Assembly: GCF_036289405.1 (NCBI RefSeq)
Contig: NZ_JAYFFI010000005.1
Location: 1 to 64,000, forward strand
DNA from: Pseudoramibacter faecis
GTDB taxonomy: Bacteria > Bacillota > Clostridia > Eubacteriales > Eubacteriaceae
DNA length: 64,000 nucleotides
Direction: 5' to 3'
The notes under the pieces were generated by a model. It was given only the letters and a program-made list of their open reading frames with translations, did not search any database and was not told the DNA's origin. Positions 42,105-51,597 of this stretch are shown here, piece after piece. The position numbers and the translations under genes were made by a program. Position 1 is the stretch's first letter. Every line of letters starts with the position of its first letter.

Positions 42105-43268
42105 TCATTGAATGGCATATTCTTTTAAAAGGTGGCGGCCGACGACCATGCGGCAAATTTCTGAGGTCCCTTCGCCAATGGTCAGCAGTTTGGCGTCCCG
42201 ATAGAAGCGCTCGACCTGATATTCGTCACACAGGCCATAGCCGCCCATAATCTGAAGCCCCATATCGCAGATGCGCACACACATCTCCGAGGCGAACATC
42301 TTCGTCATCGTGGCCTGCTTGGCAAAGGGAAGCCCGGCGTCGCACAGCCGTGCCGTGTTGTACATCAGCGTGCGGGCCGCTTCAATCTCTGTCCCCATCT
42401 CGGCCAGCTTGAAGGAAATCGCCTGATTCTTGCAAATCGGTTTGCCAAAAGTCACCCGCTCCTGGGAATATTGAATCGCCCGTTCAAAAACACCCTGGGC
42501 CATGCCCACGGCCACTGCGGAAATGGCAATTCTGCCTTCATCCACACAGGTCATAAAAAGCGGAAAGCCGCGGTTCAGTTCGCCCAGAAGATTCTCTTTG
42601 GGGACGCGGACGTCGTCGAATGTCAAAGGACAAGAATAAGAGCTGTGATTGCTCATTTTTTCTTCCGGCTTGCCGATGGTTAAACCCGGCGTGTCCCGCT
42701 CCACGACGATGATCGAAATGCCCCGGCTGCCCACCGCCTCCGGATCGGTTTTGCACGCCACCAGAAAGGTATCCGCATAGGTGCTGTTGGTGATAAACGC
42801 TTTCGAGCCGTTAATCACCCACGTATCGCCATCCAAAACCGCTTTGGTTTTGATCTGCCCCGCATCGGATCCGGATTGCGGTTCCGTCAATGCGAAGGCG
42901 TTGAGCTTTTCGCCGGATGCCGCCGGCACCAAATATTTTTGCTTTTGCGCCTCTGTCCCGGCAAGGAGAATCGGCGTGCTGCCAAGCGACGCGTGCGCAT
43001 CAATGATCGAGGCGAGGGAGGACGAATGCCTGGCCAGCTGCTCCATCACCAACACATCGCAAAGATGATCCAGCCCTGCGCCGCCGTATTCTTCTGGGAC
43101 GCAAACGCCCAAAAACCCAAGCTCCCCGCACTGCTTCACTTCTTTCATTGGAAATTCATGGGCCAGGTCCAGCTCCGTCACAGTTTCCGCCACGGTTTTA
43201 TCGGCAAATTCTTTGGCCAACGCCTGAACGTCCAGTTGATCTTCTGTCAAAAAATATTGATTTTCCAT
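42105..43268 (-). CDS. Acyl-CoA dehydrogenase
   Basis: A 387-residue flavin-dependent acyl-CoA dehydrogenase. The N-terminal helix domain, the FAD/substrate strands (NAFALTEPQSGSDAG, FITNSTYADTFLV), and the C-terminal catalytic glutamate in LLTIGEGTSEICRMVVG are all seen. It oxidises an acyl-CoA to the enoyl-CoA and needs ETF as acceptor; ETF genes are not in this window. I start it at 43268, five bases after GGAGG. The enzyme's length and motifs resemble butyryl- and other short-chain members. Confidence 0.88.
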   Translation of the reverse strand: MENQYFLTEDQLDVQALAKEFADKTVAETVTELDLAHEFPMKEVKQCGELGFLGVCVPEEYGGAGLDHLCDVLVMEQLARHSSSLASIIDAHASLGSTPILLAGTEAQKQKYLVPAASGEKLNAFALTEPQSGSDAGQIKTKAVLDGDTWVINGSKAFITNSTYADTFLVACKTDPEAVGSRGISIIVVERDTPGLTIGKPEEKMSNHSSYSCPLTFDDVRVPKENLLGELNRGFPLFMTCVDEGRIAISAVAVGMAQGVFERAIQYSQERVTFGKPICKNQAISFKLAEMGTEIEAARTLMYNTARLCDAGLPFAKQATMTKMFASEMCVRICDMGLQIMGGYGLCDEYQVERFYRDAKLLTIGEGTSEICRMVVGRHLLKEYAIQ

Positions 43269-43412
43269 CATTGCCTCCATTTTATTTGCTCAATGGTTTT
43301 ATTTAATATGATTGTAGCAACATCCTGCTTTGCTGTCTTTGTCTACTTCTGTTAATTCCGCTCCCGAATTTTTTCAGGATTTGAGAATGCCGTGAATCCG
43401 AGCCGATTTTTC

Positions 43413-43469
43413 ACAAAAAAATAAAAGCCAAAGGCTCAGAATCCATCATGGATTCGTCGCTCAGCTTTC
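43413..43469 (-). terminator. Probable terminator after the cdaR-like gene
   Basis: On the minus strand GAATCC/GGATTC sits inside a weak outer stem AAAGC...GGCTTT, followed by AT-rich T-runs. It lies beyond the stop at 43480 and precedes the acyl-CoA dehydrogenase leader. Moderate support. Confidence 0.55.
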
Positions 43470-43479
43470 ATTTCTCGTC

Positions 43480-44730
43480 TCATATCTTTTTGTGTGCCTG
43501 CTCGAAATCGTAAACGCGCAGTGAATATTGAAGTCGCATCAACAGAGCATCGTTATCTTTGAGTTCTCGTCCGCTGATCTCTTCTATCATCGAAATGCGA
43601 TATTTGATTGTGTTGTAGTGCACGCCCAGGTCAAGGGCGGTCACTTTCATATTGCAAAAATGGTTGAGATAGCAGCGCAATGTGTCGATATATTTCGTAC
43701 CAAAGGTCTGATCGTAGCGCATGAGCTTTGTCACCACAGGATGCATATAAAACGAGACCCCGTGAACCCGCAGCGTCGCATTCATTATATCGTCGAGCAG
43801 GTAATCCTCATAATAGGCCAAGCGCGGGCGTGTTTCTTCCCGCGACTGGCCATAAAGCGCGGCCTTTAAAGCTTGTTTATAGGCCAACGGCACAAAAGTA
43901 TCTTCATCGAATTCAAAGCTCAGGCCCGCATTTAAATCATACTTTTCACAGCATTCGTGCAGGGCCTTTAAAATGCTTTTTCTGGTGCCTTCTGTCGCTT
44001 TCTCAAGTGAAAACAACAGCAGCAGCCGGTTGTTGTAAACCGCGCTCACATGATAAAAGATCCCGTATCGCAAAAAATCCTTTAACCGGCCGAAGGCGAC
44101 ATTTTCGGCGCTCATCCCATCGATTCTCCGCGCCAGGCACACCAAAATTTTCTGCTCCCCAAAAGACAGGCTGCTGTTGCGCCGCATGATGATCTGAGCC
44201 ATCTCGGGTGACCCGCTTTTAATCAGTTCCAATAAAAGATCATCTCGGGAATCGTTGAGCCGGCCCAGGACATTGGGATCCGCATTATACAAAACCGTCA
44301 ACCCCTTCGCGACGACCTCTAACGCTTTAGCGTCTGTGTCGCGAAAGGGCCGGACATAACTATAGACCCCGATAAACCCACAGCATTCATCCCGATAAAA
44401 AAGCGGCACCCGAATGCCCCGAAAGCCATCGGGAAGGTCGAGTTCAAAAGCGCCGGCATCCTTTTGAAACCGCGCGAGCACATCCTCTTTTTCCATGACG
44501 CTGATGATCTCTTCCGACACATAGTGCTCGGCCATGGTCGTGTCCCACAGCGGGTTGTGCAGCCCGAGTTCCTCCGACGCATAAAGCACGCGAAAACGCG
44601 TGTCCACCATCGCGACCGGATTGCCCAAAATCGCCGTGACGCGATCGATAAACGTTTGAATGCTCGGATTTTCGGCCAGCAATTCCAATAATATCTGCGC
44701 CAGATCGTCTGCCGATTTTACCTTGCTCAT
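43480..44730 (-). CDS. CdaR/PucR-type transcriptional regulator
   Basis: A 416-residue regulator. The N-terminal region (about 20-130) is GAF-like, the middle is the PucR-like domain, and the C-terminus carries the HTH_30 type DNA-binding helix (MKVTALDLGVHYNTIKYRISMIEEI, about 372-396). CdaR and PucR proteins activate pathways for organic acids such as glycerate or for purine use. Its position between two organic-acid/alcohol operons makes it their likely regulator. The effector is unknown. Start ATG at 44730 has GGGAGGG seven bases upstream. Confidence 0.82.
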   Translation of the reverse strand: MSKVKSADDLAQILLELLAENPSIQTFIDRVTAILGNPVAMVDTRFRVLYASEELGLHNPLWDTTMAEHYVSEEIISVMEKEDVLARFQKDAGAFELDLPDGFRGIRVPLFYRDECCGFIGVYSYVRPFRDTDAKALEVVAKGLTVLYNADPNVLGRLNDSRDDLLLELIKSGSPEMAQIIMRRNSSLSFGEQKILVCLARRIDGMSAENVAFGRLKDFLRYGIFYHVSAVYNNRLLLLFSLEKATEGTRKSILKALHECCEKYDLNAGLSFEFDEDTFVPLAYKQALKAALYGQSREETRPRLAYYEDYLLDDIMNATLRVHGVSFYMHPVVTKLMRYDQTFGTKYIDTLRCYLNHFCNMKVTALDLGVHYNTIKYRISMIEEISGRELKDNDALLMRLQYSLRVYDFEQAHKKI

Positions 44731-44792
44731 GATTTCCCTCCCAGATACCTTCGCCGCAAAGACATTTCGAAATAGTGGCCCTCTTCCTCAAC

Positions 44793-44826
44793 CCAAAACA
44801 GGGAAGAGCATCACTGCCCTTCCCTT
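44793..44826 (-). terminator. Intrinsic terminator after the aldehyde dehydrogenase gene
   Basis: GGGAAG.GC and GC.CTTCCC pair around a six-base loop, with TGTTTT following on the minus strand. It separates the aldehyde dehydrogenase operon from the regulator. Confidence 0.72.
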
Positions 44827-44864
44827 TATACCATTTTTAACACGCCGTTGACAATCGGCTATTC

Positions 44865-46337
44865 TTACCACATGCCCGGTGCGGAGGAATCCATCATCAC
44901 GTTGATCTGCTTGGTTTCCTGGAATTCATCGAGCCCTTCTTCGCCGAGCTCCCGCCCGGAACCGGACATTTTATAGCCGCCCCAGGGACATTGTGCATAC
45001 GCCCAGTTGTAATGATTGATCCACAAAATGCCTGCACGGATTTCTTCCGCTGCGCGAATGGCGCGGCTGTAATTTTCTGTGAACACGCCGCCGGCAAGAC
45101 CATAGCAAGTGTCGTTGGCTTCCTTAAACGCCTCTTCTTCCGTCTTAAACGTTTGAATGGTCACCACCGGCCCGAAGATTTCTTCCTTCACAATCGCCAT
45201 GTCCGGCGTGCATGCATCAAAAACCGTCGGTCGGACAAAGTTGCCCTTCGCATAAATACCATCGGTCAATGGATAGCCGCCGGCCAGGCATTTCGCGCCT
45301 TCCTGCTTACCCAGTTCAATATAGTGCATGATGGTCTGCAGCTGCTCCTTGGAAACAATCGCGCCGATGTTCGGGTTGTCCAAGCCGATGCCCACCGTCA
45401 CTTTATTCGTTTTTTCGATCAGGATTTTAACAAATTCATCGTGAATTTTTTCGGCGACGAATACGCGGGAGCCGGCGCAGCAATTCGCACCCTGATTCGA
45501 GAAATCCGTTTCCATGACCCATTCGACCGCATTTTCAATATTGGCATCGTCATAAACGATGATCGGCGATTTGCCGCCCAACTCCAAGCCGACACGCTTG
45601 ACATTGCCGGCCGAGGCGCGGATAATGTCCTGCCCCACGGCCGTGGATCCGGTCATCGTCACCATATCCACATCCATATTCGCGGCCAATTCGCCGCCTA
45701 CACTGCCGCCCGGGCCTGTGATCAAATTCACAACCCCTTTCGGAAACCCGACCTGATCGAGCACCTCAAACACGCGAATAGCCGTGAGCGGTGTCAGCGA
45801 TGCCGGTTTAAATACAATGCTGTTGCCGGCCGCCAATGCCGGCGCTGCCTTCCAGGAAAACATCAGGCAGGGCACATTCCAAGGCGCAATCATCCCAACC
45901 ACGCCAATGGGCTCTTTCACCGTCACCGATTGAATGCCAGGATACGCATCCAGCGGATTGATTCGACCCTCGGATTGATTAATCAAACCTGCGTAATAGC
46001 GGAAAACGCCGACCACCATGCCAATGTTTCCCACGGCATTGTTGTAGGTCATCCCCGTATTCATGGACTCCAGTTTGCACAGCTCGTCGGAAATTTTTTC
46101 GATTTCATCCGCCACCGCCAAAAGTTTCTGACTTCTAAACGATGCCGATGCCCGGCGCCATTCTCCCGGCCCGTAAAACGATTCTTTTGCCGCAGCGATG
46201 GCACTTTGCACATCCGCAACATCGCTGTTGGCCACCTCGGCCAGCTTTTCGCTCGTCGCCGGATTGATGATATCCCGGGTCTTTCCGGATTGCGCCGCAA
46301 CCCATTTCCCGTTAATATAATTCATTTTTGCCGTCAT
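44865..46337 (-). CDS. NAD(P)-dependent aldehyde dehydrogenase
   Basis: A 490-residue aldehyde dehydrogenase of the betaine-aldehyde-like class. The substrate/cofactor strand APWNVPCLMFSWK, FTGS-like MTGSTAVGQDI, the catalytic glutamate in GLELGGKSPII and the catalytic cysteine in NQGANCCAGSR are all present. It oxidises an aldehyde to an acid with NAD(P). The alcohol dehydrogenase gene lies 11 bases before it, so an alcohol-to-aldehyde-to-acid path is plausible. Substrate is not determined. Confidence 0.9.
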   Translation of the reverse strand: MTAKMNYINGKWVAAQSGKTRDIINPATSEKLAEVANSDVADVQSAIAAAKESFYGPGEWRRASASFRSQKLLAVADEIEKISDELCKLESMNTGMTYNNAVGNIGMVVGVFRYYAGLINQSEGRINPLDAYPGIQSVTVKEPIGVVGMIAPWNVPCLMFSWKAAPALAAGNSIVFKPASLTPLTAIRVFEVLDQVGFPKGVVNLITGPGGSVGGELAANMDVDMVTMTGSTAVGQDIIRASAGNVKRVGLELGGKSPIIVYDDANIENAVEWVMETDFSNQGANCCAGSRVFVAEKIHDEFVKILIEKTNKVTVGIGLDNPNIGAIVSKEQLQTIMHYIELGKQEGAKCLAGGYPLTDGIYAKGNFVRPTVFDACTPDMAIVKEEIFGPVVTIQTFKTEEEAFKEANDTCYGLAGGVFTENYSRAIRAAEEIRAGILWINHYNWAYAQCPWGGYKMSGSGRELGEEGLDEFQETKQINVMMDSSAPGMW

Positions 46338-46348
46338 ATCACAACCTC

Positions 46349-47506
46349 CTATTGGTACGCGTCATAAGTATAGGTGATATACGCTTTGATTTGATCCATA
46401 TTGTGTTCGCCGGGCGCATTGGCAATGGCCGCGTCCTTGGCCATCACATCTGCAATGCTCAAAGCATCTTCGAGGGAATAGCCGCTCGCTTTAAGTGTCG
46501 GGATCCCGATCTCTTGCATCAGTGCGATGGCTTTATCGCCCATGCGTTTGGCAAGCGTTTCTGCAGGCGTTTGTGCGTCAAAAGAAACGCCCATGGCCTC
46601 AGCCACGACTTCTGCCGATTCGCGATCCCCGTATTGTGCCGCATAAACCATCGATCCCGGGAATCCCCAGGCACAGCCCAATCCGTGCGGCACATGGTAC
46701 TTCCCGCCGAACGACTGCGAGAACGCGTGCCCCATCTGGCAGCCCGATTCCAAAATCACGAGCCCGCCGAGGTTTGCGGCAAAAGCCATTTTTTCTCGTG
46801 CCAGAGCATTGTCCGGTTCCTTAACGGAGATGGGCAGGTATTTCATAGCGATGCGAATGCCTGCAGCGCCAATGGTATACACATAGGGATTCCAATTTTT
46901 GGATGTAATGGCTTCGGCGCAATGGGCCAGCGCGTCCATCCCCGTCGATGCCGTTTGGCTTTTAGGGAGGGTGTAGGTCATCACGGGATCCACAATGGCC
47001 AAATCCGGCGAATACTCGGGCACCTGCTTAACCCCTGTCTTTGAATCGCCGATAACGGCGTATTGCGAATTTTCAGAGCCTGTCCCCGCCGTGGTTGCAA
47101 TGCAAATCAGTTTGATTTTGTGATCCTTGCAGGAGGTTTGATAATAATCGCAAATGGTTGTCCCGCCCATGCTCACGACGATCCCAATGGCTTTGGCTGT
47201 GTCCAGACTGGAGCCGCCGCCGACCGCCACGATGCCATCCACCGCGTTTTGAACGGCCACTTTTGCCCCTTCATCACAAATATCCGAAGGCGCATCCGCC
47301 TTGCAGCAATCAAAAACAACAGGGTCGTAACCGGCCGCTTTCAGGCAATCGATCACCTTCGTCGCGACTTGGAATTTGATCAAATCCGCTTCCGTTACGA
47401 CCATGATCTTCGACATCCCGAGCTCTTTGGCTTTTTCCCCTGCCAATTCCGCGACGCCTTCACCGAAAAGCGTCGGACAAAATCTGTTCCAATACGACAT
47501 CTTCAT
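46349..47506 (-). CDS. Iron-containing alcohol dehydrogenase
   Basis: A 385-residue type III alcohol dehydrogenase. The NAD-binding GGGSSLDTAKAIGI motif is clear, and the metal ligands are supplied by TGMDALAHCAEA and GHAFSQSFGGKYHVPHG. It interconverts an alcohol and an aldehyde or ketone. It shares an operon with an SDR upstream and the aldehyde dehydrogenase downstream. Members include 1,3-propanediol, lactaldehyde and 4-hydroxybutyrate dehydrogenases; the choice here is open. Confidence 0.9.
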   Translation of the reverse strand: MKMSYWNRFCPTLFGEGVAELAGEKAKELGMSKIMVVTEADLIKFQVATKVIDCLKAAGYDPVVFDCCKADAPSDICDEGAKVAVQNAVDGIVAVGGGSSLDTAKAIGIVVSMGGTTICDYYQTSCKDHKIKLICIATTAGTGSENSQYAVIGDSKTGVKQVPEYSPDLAIVDPVMTYTLPKSQTASTGMDALAHCAEAITSKNWNPYVYTIGAAGIRIAMKYLPISVKEPDNALAREKMAFAANLGGLVILESGCQMGHAFSQSFGGKYHVPHGLGCAWGFPGSMVYAAQYGDRESAEVVAEAMGVSFDAQTPAETLAKRMGDKAIALMQEIGIPTLKASGYSLEDALSIADVMAKDAAIANAPGEHNMDQIKAYITYTYDAYQ

Positions 47507-47535
47507 CTGTTCTTTACCTCCATCTCACCTTATTT

Positions 47536-48288
47536 TTATATCTTGAATGAGGCGTAGCCATCGTCTGCCATAATCGTGGAGCCGTTAACTGCCGACGCTT
47601 CATCCTGAGACAACAAATAAACCGTTCCGGCAATCTGTTCGGGGGTTAAAATTCTGTTAGACATGTGAAGGGATTTGCCATGCTTTTCCGCCACGGGATC
47701 GGCTTTCATAACGGAAAGGGCCATTTGGGTTGCGACCCACCCCGGCGCCACCGACAAAACCCGGATCCCGTATTGCGCGAGTTCATAGGCTGCGCGCTGG
47801 GTCACCATGCGAATGGCGCCCTTGGATGCGTGGTAGGCAATGGATTCCGTATTGACTAAAATGCCACAGATCGAACCGATATTAACAATGACGCCCTTCT
47901 TTTGTTCCTTCATGACCGCCGCGCAATGCTTCATCATCTGAATGGTGCCCATCACATTGATATCCATCGTCTTGCGGATATCTTTGACATCGAGTTCAAA
48001 AAAATCTTCGCGCTTTCCCACCACGCCGGCATCGTTGACCAGCACGTCAATGCGGCCGTATTTTTTCTTGGCTGCAAGCGCCACCGCTCTGCAGTCTTCA
48101 TCGGAGGAAACGTCGCATTGCATCCACATGGCATCTGTCCGTTTTTGAAGCTCAGCTTCCGTTTCTCTGCCGACTTTTTCTCTGCGGCTTGCGATCACAA
48201 CGGCGTAACCCGCCTCGGCAAATCGTTTGGCAATGGCCTGTCCGATTCCTTCGGAACCGCCAGTGACAACTGCTATTTTTTTATCCAT
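47536..48288 (-). CDS. Short-chain dehydrogenase/reductase
   Basis: A 250-residue classical SDR. The NAD(P)-binding TGGSEGIGQAIA at the start, the N-terminal Asp-Ala motif NDAGVVGK and the catalytic Ser-Tyr-Lys (NIGSICG, YHASKGA) fit the family. It oxidises or reduces a hydroxyl group, possibly a 3-hydroxyacyl or alcohol substrate of this pathway. It is the first gene of the three-gene run that ends at 44865 and is divergent from the MFS transporter gene. Confidence 0.88.
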   Translation of the reverse strand: MDKKIAVVTGGSEGIGQAIAKRFAEAGYAVVIASRREKVGRETEAELQKRTDAMWMQCDVSSDEDCRAVALAAKKKYGRIDVLVNDAGVVGKREDFFELDVKDIRKTMDINVMGTIQMMKHCAAVMKEQKKGVIVNIGSICGILVNTESIAYHASKGAIRMVTQRAAYELAQYGIRVLSVAPGWVATQMALSVMKADPVAEKHGKSLHMSNRILTPEQIAGTVYLLSQDEASAVNGSTIMADDGYASFKI

Positions 48289-48620
48289 TTTTACTTGCTC
48301 CTCCTATAAATATAAAAGTGTAGTGGTCTTACACCCAACAGACAGTTGGGCCTTCATTGTGATTTTCAATATGTATCCCTTTTCCGTATTTCATTATATA
48401 AGTTACTAATCTATTCGCATATGTCAAAAATAGACAATATCATGATAACGTTTTTTCACTTCAATCAACATTGGACAAAAACGACAAATTGTTGCAATGC
48501 CATTTATCCAAACCAAATAAAGACAAGCGGTGATTCCAATGCTATCCTAATGAATATAAAGGGCGGCCAATGTACAAAAACACAAATGCAGCATATTTTA
48601 AATGATTGGAGGATAATTCT
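48289..48620. promoter_or_regulatory. Divergent control region between SDR and MFS genes
   Basis: The 332-base AT-rich stretch between two divergent genes must hold two promoters. A TTGACA box at 48418 on the minus strand is not well spaced from a TATAAT near 48391, so I cannot fix either promoter. No inverted repeat stands out. Binding of the CdaR-type regulator here is plausible. Confidence 0.4.
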
Positions 48621-49871
48621 ATGAATGACCAAATGGTTTTAAAAAAGGCCCCTTCATTCCGGTGGGTAATGCTTTTGCTAAACATTCTTGCCTACGGACA
48701 GTTCTTTTTGACAGTCCAAATCCCGACTGTCTTCGGCGCTTATATTGCAAAAGACTTTGGTGTTTCTGCAATGCTCATTTCCTTATGCGGAACCATCATC
48801 TTGGGCATGTTCGCAATCACGGGAAGTCTCGGAGCTAAAATATCTGGGAAGCTTGGACTAAAGAAGGGCATTTGCTTCGCCATTATTGTAAACATCATCG
48901 GTGCTTTACTGATCATTGTGCTCGGCAAATCCTATGTGGGATATGCCGTTTGCTGTGCTATCGAAGGGCTTTCCGGCGGGCTGATCTGTGGTGCCATCAC
49001 AACCATAAATGTGTATTGGTTCCCTATCCGAGAACGCGGTATCGCCTCGGGAATTCTCCTCGGTATTCTCGGTGTGGCCTTTTCAATTGACACCTTCTTT
49101 GCCCCCAAATTAATGGCAACCGGAATCAGTTGGCAGATGGGAGCAAGTCTTCTCGCCGCAATTCCAAGCGCTGTGATCGTCATCCTCTACTTTTTCTTTG
49201 CTAAAGAAGTAGAACAAATCTATCCCGGTCATCTCACCATTGCCGAAATGCTGCCAAAGGAAAACGAATCAACACCAAAAGCTGATATTGAGTCTCTTCC
49301 TAAAACCATGACGGATCTCAAACATCAACGTTATCTCTGGTGGGCAGTTGTCTGCGGCTTTGTTACAGGGGCCAATGTTTACGGATTCCCAGCATTCGTT
49401 AACGGACTGCTCCTTGAAAAAGGCACTGCTGTGGCACTTGCAAATACTGTGACCAGTATTACTTTCTTCACATCCATCCTTGGTTCCCCACTGGGAGGTC
49501 TCATCTCTGATAAAATATTCAAAGGCAGCCGCTGGCAAATTGTGTGCATCGGAAATCTTATCATCGTAGCCAGTTTGCTCATTGTTACTTTCTCTGGCGG
49601 CACTCTAATGGCTATCGCGATCATCATCGCGTATGCAGCAGTTTCCATGGTCATGGGACCTTTTTGGGCCATCCCTCCTGAACTTGGCCATCCCAGCATT
49701 GCAACGGAGGCATCCGGCTTTGTCTTAGTATTTGGCAATCTTGGCGGAACTATTATCGGCTTCATTCTTACAGCACTTGCCACCGCAAGTGGAACCTATT
49801 ATGTTCCCATGTTCCTGTGCTTAGCGATGGCGCTTCTCAGCGCACTGGGTGTATCCCATATTAAACGCTAA
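48621..49871 (+). CDS. MFS transporter
   Basis: A 416-residue major facilitator protein with 12 predicted helices. The first loop motif is present in weakened form (GSLGAKISGKLGLKKG), and GGLISDKIFKGSRWQ marks the middle. It most resembles the OFA-type (oxalate/formate-like) organic anion group, though the class is not certain. I start it at 48621 because GGAGGA sits seven bases before this ATG; an in-frame ATG five codons earlier is worse. Divergent from the alcohol/aldehyde genes, it may import their substrate. Confidence 0.82.
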   Translation: MNDQMVLKKAPSFRWVMLLLNILAYGQFFLTVQIPTVFGAYIAKDFGVSAMLISLCGTIILGMFAITGSLGAKISGKLGLKKGICFAIIVNIIGALLIIVLGKSYVGYAVCCAIEGLSGGLICGAITTINVYWFPIRERGIASGILLGILGVAFSIDTFFAPKLMATGISWQMGASLLAAIPSAVIVILYFFFAKEVEQIYPGHLTIAEMLPKENESTPKADIESLPKTMTDLKHQRYLWWAVVCGFVTGANVYGFPAFVNGLLLEKGTAVALANTVTSITFFTSILGSPLGGLISDKIFKGSRWQIVCIGNLIIVASLLIVTFSGGTLMAIAIIIAYAAVSMVMGPFWAIPPELGHPSIATEASGFVLVFGNLGGTIIGFILTALATASGTYYVPMFLCLAMALLSALGVSHIKR

Positions 49872-49910
49872 ATCCGTTTCCTTTTTCGCGCTTAAAAACG
49901 TATAATCAAA

Positions 49911-49960
49911 AATGGCCTTGGCGGCCGGCTGAAAACCGACTGTCAAGGCCATTGTCTTTT
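49911..49960. terminator. Bidirectional terminator between convergent genes
   Basis: AATGGCCTTG at 49911-49920 pairs with CAAGGCCATT at 49943-49952, with a second stem inside. T-rich sequence follows in both directions. It serves the MFS gene and the chloride transporter gene. Confidence 0.78.
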
Positions 49961-49965
49961 TATTT

Positions 49966-51549
49966 TCAAATCCCCGCCGGCTCCCCGGCCATCGCTTTGA
50001 GCGCTTCTGCCGTCGGGACCCGCTGATCCTGATCGCAGATTAAAACCAGACGATCCCCTGCGACCAGCACGGTATCGCCATTGGGTGTCAGCTCCCGGTT
50101 ACCCCGCTGAACGCTGACCACAAGACTGCCGGGCGGCCAGGCCACCGAGGCGATGGCCGCCTGGTCGAGCACCGACCCCAAACTGATGCTGGCCATCACC
50201 AATACCTTGCTCTGCCCCTCTGATGTGCGGTGCTCGTCTGACCGCGGCTTCGCGATGAGCCGGCCCAGCCCCGCTTCAAACAACGGCTCGGTTTTGATGA
50301 GCGCTGCTGTCAGTTCCGAAATGATCACCACTAATCCGATATAAATTAAATGATTGAGGCTGCCCGTCAGCTCGCTGGCCAAAACCACCGCGGTCAAGGG
50401 CGTCCGCACAATCGCCGCAAAGTAGCCGGCCATTGCCAGAATCACAAAGTTGTTGATCAGCTGGGGATCCACGCCGAAATGCATAGCCGCCAAATGCCCG
50501 TAAATGCCGCCGACAAAGCCGCCGAGCACCATCATCGGCGCCAGGGAACCGCCCGGCGCGCCCGAGGAAAAACAAAGCATGGAAAATAAAAATTTAACGG
50601 TAAAGAGCATCACGATCATCCGGAAGCCAAAGGCTCCGGCACCAAGATCTTCGAGCATGACATGACCATCGCCAAGCACTTCGGGCAAAACAAAACCGAT
50701 CATGCCAGCCAATAAAAATGGGATCACCGGATGATATTCCCGCGGCAGCCGGCGCAGACGACTGTAAAAACGACCGCTCCCCTTTAAACATTGATGGAAA
50801 AGCGCCCCCGTCAGCCCGCAAAAAATCCCCAGCAGCAAAACCAGCCACCCTTCAGACAGCCCCAGCATCCCCTGAAGCGGAATGCGAAACACCGGATTCA
50901 TCCCAAAGAAAACCTTTGAGACAAAGTCGGCGACGACGGCCGACGTCATCACCGAAAACAGCATGTTCAGCGAATAATCTTTATAAAATGTTTCAAGGGC
51001 AAACATCACCCCGGACAGCGGGCAGTTAAATGCCGCCGATAGGCCGGCACTCGCACCGCAGGTTACCAGATAACGCTCTTCAAGTTCGTCCCGGCGAAAC
51101 GTCCGGGAAAATCCCTTGCCCGCCATGGCGCCCAGCTGCACCGACGGTCCTTCGCGCCCCAGGGATAACCCCCCGACGATCCCCAACAGACTACCTGCCA
51201 ACTTAGCGACGAGCACCCGCCACCAGCACATATCAAAATAGCCCCGCAGTTCGCCGCTGACCTCCGAAATCCCGGAACCGCTGATCCAGGGTTCCCAGCG
51301 TATAAGCCTGGCCACCACCATTGCCATCCCTGCGAGCAATAAAAAAAAGACGGACGCTGCCCACCAGCTGTGCATATGGTGCAGCATGGCCATGTGGAAG
51401 GCCAGGGACCAATCCATGGCCCGACGGTAGGCCACCGCTACCAGGCCGGCCGCCACGCCCACCAGCGCACCTTCCCCGGCCAGGCGCGCAGAAAAAACGC
51501 GGTGATCTTCCACCATATGATGCAGGGTTTTCTGCGATTGTCTCTGCAT
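49966..51549 (-). CDS. clcA: CLC-type chloride channel/antiporter with TrkA-C domain
   Basis: A 527-residue CLC protein. The selectivity motifs GSGISEV (about 89), GREGPSVQLGA (about 141) and GAPGGSLAPM (about 340) are present, including the gating glutamate in GREGP. The last 90 residues form a TrkA_C/RCK regulatory domain (VVSVQRGNRELTPNGDTVLVAGDRLVLI). It exchanges Cl- for H+ or conducts Cl- across the membrane. The ATG at 51549 has AGGAGG six bases upstream. Confidence 0.88.
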   Translation of the reverse strand: MQRQSQKTLHHMVEDHRVFSARLAGEGALVGVAAGLVAVAYRRAMDWSLAFHMAMLHHMHSWWAASVFFLLLAGMAMVVARLIRWEPWISGSGISEVSGELRGYFDMCWWRVLVAKLAGSLLGIVGGLSLGREGPSVQLGAMAGKGFSRTFRRDELEERYLVTCGASAGLSAAFNCPLSGVMFALETFYKDYSLNMLFSVMTSAVVADFVSKVFFGMNPVFRIPLQGMLGLSEGWLVLLLGIFCGLTGALFHQCLKGSGRFYSRLRRLPREYHPVIPFLLAGMIGFVLPEVLGDGHVMLEDLGAGAFGFRMIVMLFTVKFLFSMLCFSSGAPGGSLAPMMVLGGFVGGIYGHLAAMHFGVDPQLINNFVILAMAGYFAAIVRTPLTAVVLASELTGSLNHLIYIGLVVIISELTAALIKTEPLFEAGLGRLIAKPRSDEHRTSEGQSKVLVMASISLGSVLDQAAIASVAWPPGSLVVSVQRGNRELTPNGDTVLVAGDRLVLICDQDQRVPTAEALKAMAGEPAGI

Positions 51550-51597
51550 GATACGCCTCCTTTTGCACAAGCCGCACCCGTTTTCGGGGATGCCGAT

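Noticed and set aside
44991..46367. 458-codon plus-strand frame opposite the aldehyde dehydrogenase
   Set aside because: Antisense to a textbook aldehyde dehydrogenase; His- and Arg-rich composition is typical of shadows.
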